Below, piece after piece: positions 35,111 to 42,936 of a DNA stretch of 64,000 bases; the first letter of the stretch is position 1; each line of letters starts with the position of its first letter. The stretch lies in NCBI GenBank assembly GCA_900321965.1, contig ONYA01000009.1:1-64000 (forward strand), read 5' to 3'. The notes below the pieces were generated by a model. That model ran no database searches. It was not told the DNA's origin and worked only from the letters and a program-made list of their open reading frames with translations. Both the position numbers and the translations under genes were made by a program. The DNA is from an uncultured Prevotellaceae bacterium (GTDB taxonomy: Bacteria; Bacteroidota; Bacteroidia; Bacteroidales; Bacteroidaceae).

Positions 35111-37714
35111 TCAGCTGCGCGTGATTTGCAGTCCGCTCTTCGACAGCGTCATATCCACGAAGCGGGCATTCTTGTTCAGGCGGTTCTCGTTGAGGATGGT
35201 CTTGACACGTGCGGCGGCCTCGGGGTCTTTGGCTATCAGGTAGAGATAGCCGCCACCGCCGGCGCCAGGCAGCTTGTAGCCTAAACAGAGGTCGTCGACG
35301 AGGTCGGTCATCGCCTTGACGTCAGGCGGGTTGGTACCGTTGTCGAGCAACTGGTTCTGCTCCCATGTCCGGCTGACGAGCCGTCCCATCTGCAGGAAGT
35401 CCTGTCGCTGGATAGCGTCGTACATCTGCAGCGTGTGCTCCTTCATCTGTCGTAACAGCTCTAACTGGTCGTGCTCGTTGAGGAACATACGGCGCACGAT
35501 CTCGGCCAATATCTGTTTGGCCGTCCGCGTGATGCCCGTATAATATAAGAGGTGGCACTGTGCATACTCCGGCTGTGTGTAGAGAGCGTCGGGCAGCCAG
35601 TGAACCAGCGGATTCTGGTCGAAGCCACTCTTTGTCTGCAGCAGTTTGATGCCGCCCAGGATGCCGCCAAACTGATCCTGCCAACCGCCGCCCGTGGTCA
35701 GCAGCTGTTCGAGAATCAGCGTACGGTGTCCTATCTCGTTCTTGTTCCATCCTAAGTTGCAGAAGTCGTTCAGCGCACCTAACACCGTGGCCGCCAGGAT
35801 GCTCGACGTGCCCAATCCGCTGCCTGCAGGAATGGCCGACAGCAGCGTCAGTTCGATGCCGCAACCGAAGTCCTCTAACTGCTTGGCGAGTGTGGCGTAT
35901 TGTCCTGTCTGCCGCCCAAAGCCCGCCAACGTCAGAGCGGCCTTGGGGATGGAGAAGGGCGACCCCACCTTATTATATTCTGCCAACTGCTCATAGGTCT
36001 CCACCAGCTCCGACGCCCCGAGGTCGATGCTCCGCAACACGATATGCGGTTCGCGGCAGGGTTTTACATAAGCCTGCAAGGGTGGCTGACCGTTCAGCTC
36101 GATGGCGAGGTTGACAACGTTGCCACCTTCCATCAGGCAGTAGGGCGGCGTGTCTGTCCAACCGCCGGCGATGTCGATGCGTACGGGGGAGCGTGCCCAG
36201 ACAATCTGGTCGGAGACCAGGTCGAAACGAGGTGCGAGGTACGAGGTGCGAGGTGCGAGGTGCGAGGTGCGGGGTGCGAGCAGGCCCTCACGCAACAGTG
36301 CAAAGGCATGGTCGCTGTCGCCCCTGAACATCGCGTCGTGGATGCGCGTCATCAGCGGTGCCTCGTCGGTCAGGGGCGTTGGCAGGGGTATCTGTTCGCG
36401 GGCAAACTCCTGAGCGGCGTGGTTCAGGTCTAACTGGTAAAAGACCGAATGGTGCCAGTTCGCAGCCATTGCCGACCAGTTCTGCCGACGATAGTCGCGA
36501 CGCTGTGCGAAGAGGCGCCGCAGGTTAGCCCGCTCAGCCAGTTCGTTGCTGTTGACCGGCTCGTCGATACGATAGCGGCGCACCTCGTAGTCGCTGTCGC
36601 CCACAGGTGTCACGTCGATACACTCGCCTGGTTCCAAGCTGATGTCCCAGTCGTTGTGAGGCACGCCCGTGATGACGTGGTCGTGGGTCAGATGCCAAGA
36701 GGCAGGCACGTGCGAGTTCTCAATCCATATATTACTATTCTCCTCGGTGAGCTTCGTCTCGCAAACGGCATTCTGGATGAAGATGGTGGCGTGCGGTTTG
36801 CGGTCTAAGTGCATAATCTCACGCTGGTCGCTAACGAGATTCTGGACGGCAAGCGTCGACGAGATCATCTCGCGCGACGTGCCAAAATGATAGAACTCCC
36901 CACCCGGCAGCGGCAGGATGGCCACTTTCAGCTGGCGCAGCTCCGGGTCGTCCATCGTCGGGTCAGTACCCAACGTACAACCGAATTCTCCATAGAGGTC
37001 GTATTCTTTGAGTGAAGGGTGAAGGGTGGAGGGTGAAGAAACTGCACGCTTCATCAGCAATTTCACCGCACGGTCTGACAGCATCCACAGACCGATGTCC
37101 GTCAGGTAATAGTGGTCGCGCTGCAGTTCTTTCAGGGTCTGTACCGACGGCTTCTGCAGCATTTGCTTAAGTACATTGGGCGACTGACGGTTACTGACAA
37201 AGACACCATGATGGGTAGCCGTCGCAGCTGGCAACCACAGACCGTAGCAGACGACGTCGGCATCGGGGACGGGCTGCAGGGGCTGCGTGGTACGGATAAG
37301 CACATCGCCACTGACCACCATCGTGTGGATATGGTCGGGCGCCATCGCCATCAGCCGACGGTAGAGGGGCAGCTGCAGGTCGAGCAGCGTCTGGTCGAGA
37401 CGCTGGCCACGCTCCCAGCGGAAGACGGGCACCGGCATGAGCACTTTTCCGGAAACGGCATAGGAGGGCAGGCGGCGACTCTGTCCGCCGGCATGAACGA
37501 GGATGCGCTTGTCCTGCGACAGCCACTCGTCACCCATTTCAGGTTTCCCACACTCCGACAGACAAGCCTGCTGAAGCAGCCAAGCGGTGCCGCCACCGCT
37601 GCCCAGACGGTGACCAACGGGGTCGCAAGTACAGAAAAAATCGTCGTGACTCAGACCTGTGATGTCATGAAAGCAATCCACCAAATTAGGGGGTAAGGAG
37701 AGTAATATCTTCAT
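35111..37714 (-). CDS. fkp: Bifunctional fucokinase / GDP-L-fucose pyrophosphorylase
   Basis: 867 residues, shorter than the 949 I recall for Bacteroides Fkp. It phosphorylates L-fucose and converts fucose-1-phosphate with GTP to GDP-L-fucose, the donor for fucosylated surface glycans. The N-terminal pyrophosphorylase domain shows HRLGSGGGTAWLLQ and ILVHAGGQSRRLPSY. The C-terminal GHMP kinase domain shows SPVRIDIAGGWTDTPPY and the ATP loop IPAGSGLGTSSILAA near residue 625, ending with YKLPGAGGGGYLYL. Two heptamer arrays are translated: residues 225-234 (SSPSTLHPSLKE) and 478-495 (LAPRTSHLAPRTSYLAPR); the second lies between the two catalytic domains. A -7 box is 20 bp upstream. The fucose permease gene fucP diverges from it, which supports a salvage role for imported fucose. 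Confidence 0.92.
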   Translation of the reverse strand: MKILLSLPPNLVDCFHDITGLSHDDFFCTCDPVGHRLGSGGGTAWLLQQACLSECGKPEMGDEWLSQDKRILVHAGGQSRRLPSYAVSGKVLMPVPVFRWERGQRLDQTLLDLQLPLYRRLMAMAPDHIHTMVVSGDVLIRTTQPLQPVPDADVVCYGLWLPAATATHHGVFVSNRQSPNVLKQMLQKPSVQTLKELQRDHYYLTDIGLWMLSDRAVKLLMKRAVSSPSTLHPSLKEYDLYGEFGCTLGTDPTMDDPELRQLKVAILPLPGGEFYHFGTSREMISSTLAVQNLVSDQREIMHLDRKPHATIFIQNAVCETKLTEENSNIWIENSHVPASWHLTHDHVITGVPHNDWDISLEPGECIDVTPVGDSDYEVRRYRIDEPVNSNELAERANLRRLFAQRRDYRRQNWSAMAANWHHSVFYQLDLNHAAQEFAREQIPLPTPLTDEAPLMTRIHDAMFRGDSDHAFALLREGLLAPRTSHLAPRTSYLAPRFDLVSDQIVWARSPVRIDIAGGWTDTPPYCLMEGGNVVNLAIELNGQPPLQAYVKPCREPHIVLRSIDLGASELVETYEQLAEYNKVGSPFSIPKAALTLAGFGRQTGQYATLAKQLEDFGCGIELTLLSAIPAGSGLGTSSILAATVLGALNDFCNLGWNKNEIGHRTLILEQLLTTGGGWQDQFGGILGGIKLLQTKSGFDQNPLVHWLPDALYTQPEYAQCHLLYYTGITRTAKQILAEIVRRMFLNEHDQLELLRQMKEHTLQMYDAIQRQDFLQMGRLVSRTWEQNQLLDNGTNPPDVKAMTDLVDDLCLGYKLPGAGGGGYLYLIAKDPEAAARVKTILNENRLNKNARFVDMTLSKSGLQITRS
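36228..36280. repeat. Seven-unit CGAGGTG heptamer array inside fkp
   Basis: Units start at 36228, 36235, 36242, 36249, 36256, 36263 and 36270; most read CGAGGTG, with CGAGGTA and CGGGGTG variants, and a partial unit ends at 36280. Three units make 21 bp, giving the seven-residue protein repeat LAPRTSH. A gain or loss of one unit would shift the fkp frame. Confidence 0.9.
37012..37039. repeat. Four-unit GTGAAGG heptamer array inside fkp (family C)
   Basis: Units GTGAAGG, GTGAAGG, GTGGAGG and GTGAAGA occupy 37012-37039. The same heptamer theme forms the arms of the insert in cca at 62061-62168. Confidence 0.8.
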
Positions 37715-37733
37715 ATTTTGTCGTTTTCTTTTG

Positions 37734-37741
37734 CAAAATTA
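37734..37741 (-). promoter_or_regulatory. -7 box TAATTTTG for fkp
   Basis: CAAAATTA on the + strand, 20 bp before the fkp start. No good -33 element was seen. Confidence 0.5.
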
Positions 37742-37784
37742 CAAATTATTTTGCAAAAAATGTGCTTTTATCATTCTTTTTTAT

Positions 37785-37792
37785 TACTTTTG
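37785..37792 (+). promoter_or_regulatory. -7 box TACTTTTG for fucP
   Basis: TACTTTTG lies 30 bp before ATG 37822. It lies downstream of a possible start at 37762, which is therefore rejected. Confidence 0.55.
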
Positions 37793-37821
37793 CCCTGCCT
37801 AAAATATCAAATAAGAAAACA

Positions 37822-39150
37822 ATGAAGTATCAGAAGTACGACCTTTTCGGAGAACTGACCAGTAAACAGTTACTACCCTTCCTACTTATTGCGTGCTGTT
37901 TCGCACTATGGGGATTCTCTAACGATATGACCCCAATTATGGCCAACACCTTCTCGAAGGTATTCCTGATGAGCACCTTTGAGGGCAATCTGGTCACTAT
38001 GGCTAACCACTTTGGCTATCTTGTCATGGCCATCCCTGCAGCCATCTTTATCAGGAAATACAACTTCAAGGCTGGCGTGCTCCTCGGATTAGGTATCTAC
38101 GCTACCGGTTCGCTACTATTCCTGCCAGCTAAGTTCATCGGTCTGTTCTCGCCCTTCCTCTTCGCTTACTTCACGATGACCTGTGGATTGGCACTGCTGG
38201 AGACCTGCTGTAACCCGATGATCTACTGCATGGGCAGTGAAGCCAACGGCATCAGGCGCTTGAACCTGGCACAGGCTGTCAACGCCTTAGGTGCCGTTAT
38301 TGGAATGTTCATCACGCGTAACGTGGTACAGGATGGCATTAGCCCGTTGTCCACAGAGATTCGTATGCGTCTGCCGATGATCCAGTTCGAGATTGTCAAG
38401 AACCATGACCTGACGGTACTCATACAGCCTTACATTCTTATCAGTGCCATTGCCATCATGCTACTGGTGCTTATACGCCTGCAGCGCATAAAGCTATACA
38501 ATGACAACAAGGACACAAGCAGCCTGCGTCAGGAGTTTTCAGATCTTTTCAAAAACGAGAACTACCGTGAGGCCGTAATAGCACAGTTCTTCTACGTTGG
38601 CGCCCAAGTATGTTGCTGGGCCTACATCATCCAGTATGGTATGCGCATCTTCATGTCGGAAGGAATCATTGAGAAGGATGCCGAGCTGCTGTCGCAGAAG
38701 TATAACATCGCAGCCATCATAGCGTTTGCTGTCTTCCGATTCATCTGCACATGGCTGCTCAAGATATTCCGAGCCGGACGTCTGCTGTCGGTCATGGCCA
38801 TTACAGGCGGTGTGCTCATCTGCGGTGTCATGCTATTCACCGACCGCAACGGTCTCTATTGCCTCATTGCCGCCAGCGCCTGTATGTCACTCATGTTCCC
38901 CACCATCTATGGTATGGGATTACGCGGCATGGGCAAGAATGTCAAGCTGGCCAGTGCTGGTATGACAATGGCTGTCTCTGGCGGTGCCATCTTCCCCGCT
39001 ATTCAGGCTGCCATTATTGACACCCACATCACGCTGTTAGGTCTGTCTTCAGTCAACCTGTCATTCATCATTCCACTGATCTGCTTTGCCGTCGTGGCAA
39101 TTTTCGGTCACAGAGGCTATGTCAGGCATCACATTTTGAACGCCGTCTGA
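37822..39150 (+). CDS. fucP: L-fucose:H+ symporter
   Basis: 442 residues of a 12-helix major facilitator. The first helix region QLLPFLLIACCFALWGFSNDMTP is diagnostic for FucP, including the W-G-F-x-N-D with the Asp that takes part in proton coupling. LLETCCNPMIYCMGS and RLNLAQAVNALGAVIGMFI, with the conserved N-L-A-Q, are the helix 4-5 region of this family. The C-terminal half has MGLRGMGKNVKLASAGMTMAVSGGAIFPA. ATG 37822 is chosen because the -7 box lies between it and the earlier start. fucP is transcribed away from fkp, so uptake and activation of fucose are linked by position. Its last 29 bp overlap the convergent YfhO-type gene. Confidence 0.92.
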   Translation: MKYQKYDLFGELTSKQLLPFLLIACCFALWGFSNDMTPIMANTFSKVFLMSTFEGNLVTMANHFGYLVMAIPAAIFIRKYNFKAGVLLGLGIYATGSLLFLPAKFIGLFSPFLFAYFTMTCGLALLETCCNPMIYCMGSEANGIRRLNLAQAVNALGAVIGMFITRNVVQDGISPLSTEIRMRLPMIQFEIVKNHDLTVLIQPYILISAIAIMLLVLIRLQRIKLYNDNKDTSSLRQEFSDLFKNENYREAVIAQFFYVGAQVCCWAYIIQYGMRIFMSEGIIEKDAELLSQKYNIAAIIAFAVFRFICTWLLKIFRAGRLLSVMAITGGVLICGVMLFTDRNGLYCLIAASACMSLMFPTIYGMGLRGMGKNVKLASAGMTMAVSGGAIFPAIQAAIIDTHITLLGLSSVNLSFIIPLICFAVVAIFGHRGYVRHHILNAV

Positions 39151-41689
39151 CCGACAGCACCACAGCTAAGACTATCAGCAACAAGAGCAAGCCTAATGAG
39201 ACGTAGGCTATCGTCTCCGTCGTGTCAATAGACTTGGGGAAGAAGGCCAGTTCCACCTGGTGGCGACCGGGGCCGACAGTCAGCGCACGCAGCACGTAGT
39301 CGACACGTCCCAACTCTACTGGCTCACCGTCGATGGTGGCCGTCCAGCCAGGATAGTAAATCTCCGAGAACACCACTACCCCACCCTTGGCCGACGTCAC
39401 ATCGTAGGTCAGACGGTTAGGCTCGTAAGCCGTCAGCGTCACCACGGCAGCAGAGTCGGCAGCCGTCTCGGCAACGGCCTTCAGCTGCTCGCCGAACTTC
39501 TTGTCGGCAACGGCCTCATGACGCAGGTCGAGCTTAGCCATAGCATCCAACTCCTGATTGGCATTATCTACGAACTGCACGCGGTCAACAAACCACGCAT
39601 TGCCGTAGGCGTAAGGATTCTCTACAGGTACGGTCTTACCCGACTGCAAAGGAAGTATGAAATAACGGGTGTTGAGCATATTCAGCACCGGATAGAGGCT
39701 GTCGCCCTTCACCAGCGTCATGTCGCCGGCAGCATCAGCCACGGCCTGGAACGCCGTCTGCATCTCTGGTGCGATATAGGTCTCTATCAGTTCCTGATAA
39801 CGGCGCAGCTTGGCAGCGTGGTAACCGCCAATGCTCTTATGATAATAGGATGTCTCGTTCTCGTTGAACGTGTTCGATGCTAAGTTCAGCACACGGTAGT
39901 CCAGCGTCTTGTCAGCCAGGATAATCTCGTCGGTCTCTGTCTTCGGCTGCGCCATCTCGCGCTCGGCCTTCGGCACAAACATCTCATCGTTCAGGTAGCG
40001 CTTGTTCACCTGCCACAAGTCGAAGAGGCAGAGCACCAACAGCAGACCCGTCATATACTCTACACGCAGCTTCTTGGCACGGTAGAGCAGCAGGCAGAGC
40101 GTGCCGATGACGATGATGAAGAACGAGCGCCAGGCGTCGCTGGTGAACATCGCCCGTCGCATCTCCGTCAGGTTCTGCAACAGCGGCTGCAGCTGGTCGG
40201 CAGGAATCTGCGACATCGCCTGCATCTCTGCCGACGACACGTAATTGCCAAAGAACACGTCGGGCATCACGGCAAACAGCAGGGCCATGCCGCCCGTAAG
40301 GGCGAAGGCAATCCAAAGACCCACCCCCTGCCCCTCCCTGTTATGGAGGGGAGTAGAATGTGTCTTCCCTTGAGTGTTACCACTCCCCTCCCTCACAGGG
40401 AGGGGTTGGGAGTAGGTCGTAATCCACTCCTTCAGCGCCAGCATGGCCAGCAGGGGGATGGTGAACTCAGCAATGACGAGGATGGAGGCCACAGTACGGA
40501 ACTTGGCATACATCGGCACATAGTCGAGGAAAAAGTCGGTAAAGCCCATAAAGTTCTTACCCCACGACAGCAGAATACTCAACACCGTGGCAGCGAACAA
40601 GGCCCACTTCATGGGACCTTTGACGATAAACAAGCCTAAGACGAAAAGGAAGAGCACAAAGGCACCCACATAGACGGGGCCCTGCGTGCCGGGCTGTTCA
40701 CCCCAGTACTGTCCCAACTGCTGATAGATACCAATATAGTTATTGTCGGCATGAGCCATAGCCGTCTTGTTGGCAGCCAGTGGCTGCGAGGCACCACCCT
40801 TCGTGTTAGGCACAAGCAGCGTCCATGTCTCACCGATGCCGTACGACCATTGTGTGATATAGTCGCGCTCCAGTCCGCTGTTCGTCTGGTTGCCCGTATC
40901 GGGCTTCACCAGTTCGCTCTTGCCGCGCATCGACTCCTGACCGTACTGCCAAGTGTGGTACAGGTTAGAGATGTTAACCAGAACGCCCAACAGACCACCG
41001 ACAGCACAGGCCACCGTAGCCTTCACCCAGTGCAGATAGCGCTTCGACTGAATCGCCTCAACCAGATAGGCCAGTATCATGAAGAGGATGACGAACAGGT
41101 AGTAGTACGTCATCTGTACGTGGTTCGAGTAGACCTCGAAGGCTGCGAAGATGCCCGTCAGTATCAAGCCCCACAGGTATTTGCCCCTATAGGCCAGCAC
41201 CACGCCCGCTATCATCGGCGGCAGATAGGCCAGCGCCCACACCTTCCAGATGTGACCCGCAGCAATGATAATGAGGAAATACGTCGAAAAGGCCCACATC
41301 ACCGAGCCCAAGGCCGCCAAGTACCAGCGGAAGTCGAAGGCTCGCAGTAGGATATAGAAGCCTAAAAGGTAGGCAAAGACATACCACACGTTCTCGGGCA
41401 ACCACAGGTGGAAGGCGCTGATGGCCGTATTCAGCGTGTCGCTACTCTTATACGACGGTGCCATCTGGTAGGTCGGCATACCTGAAAACAGGGCGTTCGT
41501 CCAGCGAGTGCGCTCACCCGTACGCTGCTGATACTCCGCCTGCTCCTGACCGGAGCCGCGTCCTGCCGACGAGTCGTGACGGTAGAGGATACGTCCCTCA
41601 ATATCAGCGGGGAAGAAATAGGCGAAAGCCACTAAGGCAAACATCACAACCACCAGCACATCTGGCAGCCACTTCTTAAAAATAGTCAT
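39122..41689 (-). CDS. YfhO-family multi-pass membrane protein
   Basis: 855 residues from ATG 41689; the earlier start at 41719 lies inside the -7 box. It has a dozen or so hydrophobic helices, then a soluble C-terminal part ending with another membrane segment (LGLLLLLIVLAVVL) and a basic tail. The N-terminal loop contains RTRWTNALFSGMPTYQMAP, AFSTYFLIIIAAGHIWKVWALAYLP and NHVQMTYYYL, characteristic of YfhO (PF09586) proteins, which resemble GT-C lipid-linked glycosyltransferases. Members are linked to glycosylation of cell-envelope polymers; the substrate here is unknown. A 101-bp family A repeat (40318-40418) is translated at about residues 424-457 in a loop before WIAFALTGGMALLFAV. The promoter is back to back with that of mtnN. 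Confidence 0.8.
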   Translation of the reverse strand: MTIFKKWLPDVLVVVMFALVAFAYFFPADIEGRILYRHDSSAGRGSGQEQAEYQQRTGERTRWTNALFSGMPTYQMAPSYKSSDTLNTAISAFHLWLPENVWYVFAYLLGFYILLRAFDFRWYLAALGSVMWAFSTYFLIIIAAGHIWKVWALAYLPPMIAGVVLAYRGKYLWGLILTGIFAAFEVYSNHVQMTYYYLFVILFMILAYLVEAIQSKRYLHWVKATVACAVGGLLGVLVNISNLYHTWQYGQESMRGKSELVKPDTGNQTNSGLERDYITQWSYGIGETWTLLVPNTKGGASQPLAANKTAMAHADNNYIGIYQQLGQYWGEQPGTQGPVYVGAFVLFLFVLGLFIVKGPMKWALFAATVLSILLSWGKNFMGFTDFFLDYVPMYAKFRTVASILVIAEFTIPLLAMLALKEWITTYSQPLPVREGSGNTQGKTHSTPLHNREGQGVGLWIAFALTGGMALLFAVMPDVFFGNYVSSAEMQAMSQIPADQLQPLLQNLTEMRRAMFTSDAWRSFFIIVIGTLCLLLYRAKKLRVEYMTGLLLVLCLFDLWQVNKRYLNDEMFVPKAEREMAQPKTETDEIILADKTLDYRVLNLASNTFNENETSYYHKSIGGYHAAKLRRYQELIETYIAPEMQTAFQAVADAAGDMTLVKGDSLYPVLNMLNTRYFILPLQSGKTVPVENPYAYGNAWFVDRVQFVDNANQELDAMAKLDLRHEAVADKKFGEQLKAVAETAADSAAVVTLTAYEPNRLTYDVTSAKGGVVVFSEIYYPGWTATIDGEPVELGRVDYVLRALTVGPGRHQVELAFFPKSIDTTETIAYVSLGLLLLLIVLAVVLSVRRRSKCDA
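40318..40418. repeat. In-frame 'PLPVREG' palindromic repeat in the YfhO gene (family A)
   Basis: Arms GACCCACCCCCTGCCCCTCC (40318 on) and the complementary right arm ending at 40418 each hold a CCCCTCCC...GGGAGGGG hairpin. The coding strand reads YSQPLPVREGSG and STPLHNREGQGVG, closely matching the copy in murF-alr. Confidence 0.85.
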
Positions 41690-41716
41690 AACTTGCAAGT
41701 TTTTTATTTTTGCGTG

Positions 41717-41724
41717 CAAAGGTA
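41717..41724 (-). promoter_or_regulatory. -7 box TACCTTTG for the YfhO-type gene
   Basis: CAAAGGTA on the + strand, 28 bp before ATG 41689. With the mtnN -7 box it forms a palindrome, GCAAAGGTACGA-A(n)-TCGTACCTTTGC. Confidence 0.7.
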
Positions 41725-41737
41725 CGAAAAAAAATCG

Positions 41738-41745
41738 TACCTTTG
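41738..41745 (+). promoter_or_regulatory. -7 box TACCTTTG for mtnN-luxS
   Basis: TACCTTTG lies 19 bp before ATG 41765 and only 13 bp from the opposing -7 box, so both promoters share the same DNA and cannot easily be occupied together. Confidence 0.7.
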
Positions 41746-41764
41746 CAGTCTAAAACAGAAAAAA

Positions 41765-42412
41765 ATGAAAATCGGAATTATTGTAGCAATGGACAAGGAA
41801 CTGCAGCAACTGCAGCAACTCTTTACCGACGGATCTGTGCGCGTCGAGAAATGCGGCATCGGCAAGGTGAACGCCGCCCTCGGTGCACAGCGTATGATCA
41901 ACGAGTTCAACCCCGACGTCATCATCTCTAGCGGCTGCGCCGGGGGCAACGGTGACGACATCAACGTACAGGACGTTGTCGTCAGTTCAGAACTGACGTA
42001 CCACGACGTCTATTGCGGTAAGGCTATTGACGACACTACCGTCTACGGACAGGTGCAGGGGTTGCCAGCCCGCTACCAAGCCGACTCATGGCTGCTGGAG
42101 AAAGCCAGAGGCCTGGACTGCGGCGTGAAGATACACCCGGGACTGATCGTCACTGGCGACTGGTTTGTAGACTCCCGCGACAAGATGCGCGAAATCATCG
42201 GCCACTTCCCCGAGGCCAAGGCCGTCGATATGGAGTCGTGCGCCATCGCGCAGACCTGCTATATAAATAAGGTGAAATTTATCTCCTTCCGCGTCGTCAG
42301 CGACATCCCCCTGCGCGACATCGACGCCTCGCAGTACCACAACTTCTGGGACACCATTGCAGCTAACTCATTCCAAGTCACCAAAACATTCGTAGAATCA
42401 CTATGGAAGTAA
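41765..42412 (+). CDS. mtnN: 5'-methylthioadenosine/S-adenosylhomocysteine nucleosidase
   Basis: 215 residues from ATG 41765, which gives the typical N-terminus MKIGIIVAMDKELQQL; the upstream start at 41693 precedes the promoter. It removes adenine from S-adenosylhomocysteine and methylthioadenosine. Motifs are GIGKVNAALGAQ, IISSGCAGG (the family's G-x-A/C-G-G), VVVSSELTYHDV and the active-site region AVDMESCAIAQTCY with the M-E substrate residues, then FRVVSDIP with the catalytic Asp. The stop overlaps the luxS start by 10 bp, so the pair forms a two-step pathway: adenine removal here, then homocysteine and DPD (AI-2 precursor) release by LuxS. Confidence 0.93.
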   Translation: MKIGIIVAMDKELQQLQQLFTDGSVRVEKCGIGKVNAALGAQRMINEFNPDVIISSGCAGGNGDDINVQDVVVSSELTYHDVYCGKAIDDTTVYGQVQGLPARYQADSWLLEKARGLDCGVKIHPGLIVTGDWFVDSRDKMREIIGHFPEAKAVDMESCAIAQTCYINKVKFISFRVVSDIPLRDIDASQYHNFWDTIAANSFQVTKTFVESLWK

Positions 42413-42897
42413 TACAGAGCTTTACCATCGACCACACACACCTGAAGCCTGGTATCTACGTCTCGCGCGAAGACAAAGGCTTCACCACCTACGACCTGCG
42501 CATCACCGAACCCAACAAGGAGCCCGCCGTAGCCCCGGCTGCCATGCACAGCTTAGAGCACCTGATGGCGACCTGGTTCCGTAACAGCCGAGCCAAGGAC
42601 GACGTTGTCTACGTTGGTCCTATGGGTTGTCTGACGGGTATGTATATCATCATGACAGGCACCTATACCGTCGAAGATATGCGCCAGCTGACCATCGAGT
42701 GTTTAGAGTGGATACTCACCCAGATGAAGGTGCCAGCCACGCAACCGGAATCGTGCGGCAACTACCTGCTCCACGACCTGCCTATGTGCAAATGGGAGAG
42801 TGCCCGCTACCTTGACCGTCTGCAGCACGATTTCCACAGCGAGTACACCAAGCTACAGGTCACCCTCGACGACGGAAAAGTCTTTGCCGACGCATAA
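42403..42897 (+). CDS. luxS: S-ribosylhomocysteine lyase (LuxS)
   Basis: 164 residues. LuxS splits S-ribosylhomocysteine into homocysteine and 4,5-dihydroxy-2,3-pentanedione, the precursor of autoinducer 2. The metal-binding motif is HSLEHLMATWFRNS (His-x-x-x-His) and the third ligand is Cys in QPESCGNYLLHDL; VVYVGPMGCLTGMYII carries the catalytic cysteine. Where many LuxS proteins have HTLEH and GPMGCRTG, this one has HSLEH and GPMGCLTG, so the Arg after the catalytic Cys is Leu; from memory that Arg contacts substrate, so activity deserves a check. The N-terminal SFTIDHTHLKPGIYVS also fits. It overlaps mtnN by 10 bp and ends just before a terminator. Confidence 0.9.
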   Translation: MEVIQSFTIDHTHLKPGIYVSREDKGFTTYDLRITEPNKEPAVAPAAMHSLEHLMATWFRNSRAKDDVVYVGPMGCLTGMYIIMTGTYTVEDMRQLTIECLEWILTQMKVPATQPESCGNYLLHDLPMCKWESARYLDRLQHDFHSEYTKLQVTLDDGKVFADA

Positions 42898-42900
42898 CAA

Positions 42901-42936
42901 ACAAAATCCCTCGCCCAGTCGGACGAGGGATTTTGT
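42901..42936. terminator. Bidirectional terminator between luxS and typA
   Basis: AAAATCCCTCG pairs with CGAGGGATTTT around CCCAGTCGGA, with A-runs and T-runs on both sides. It serves two convergent genes and abuts the typA stop. Confidence 0.9.
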
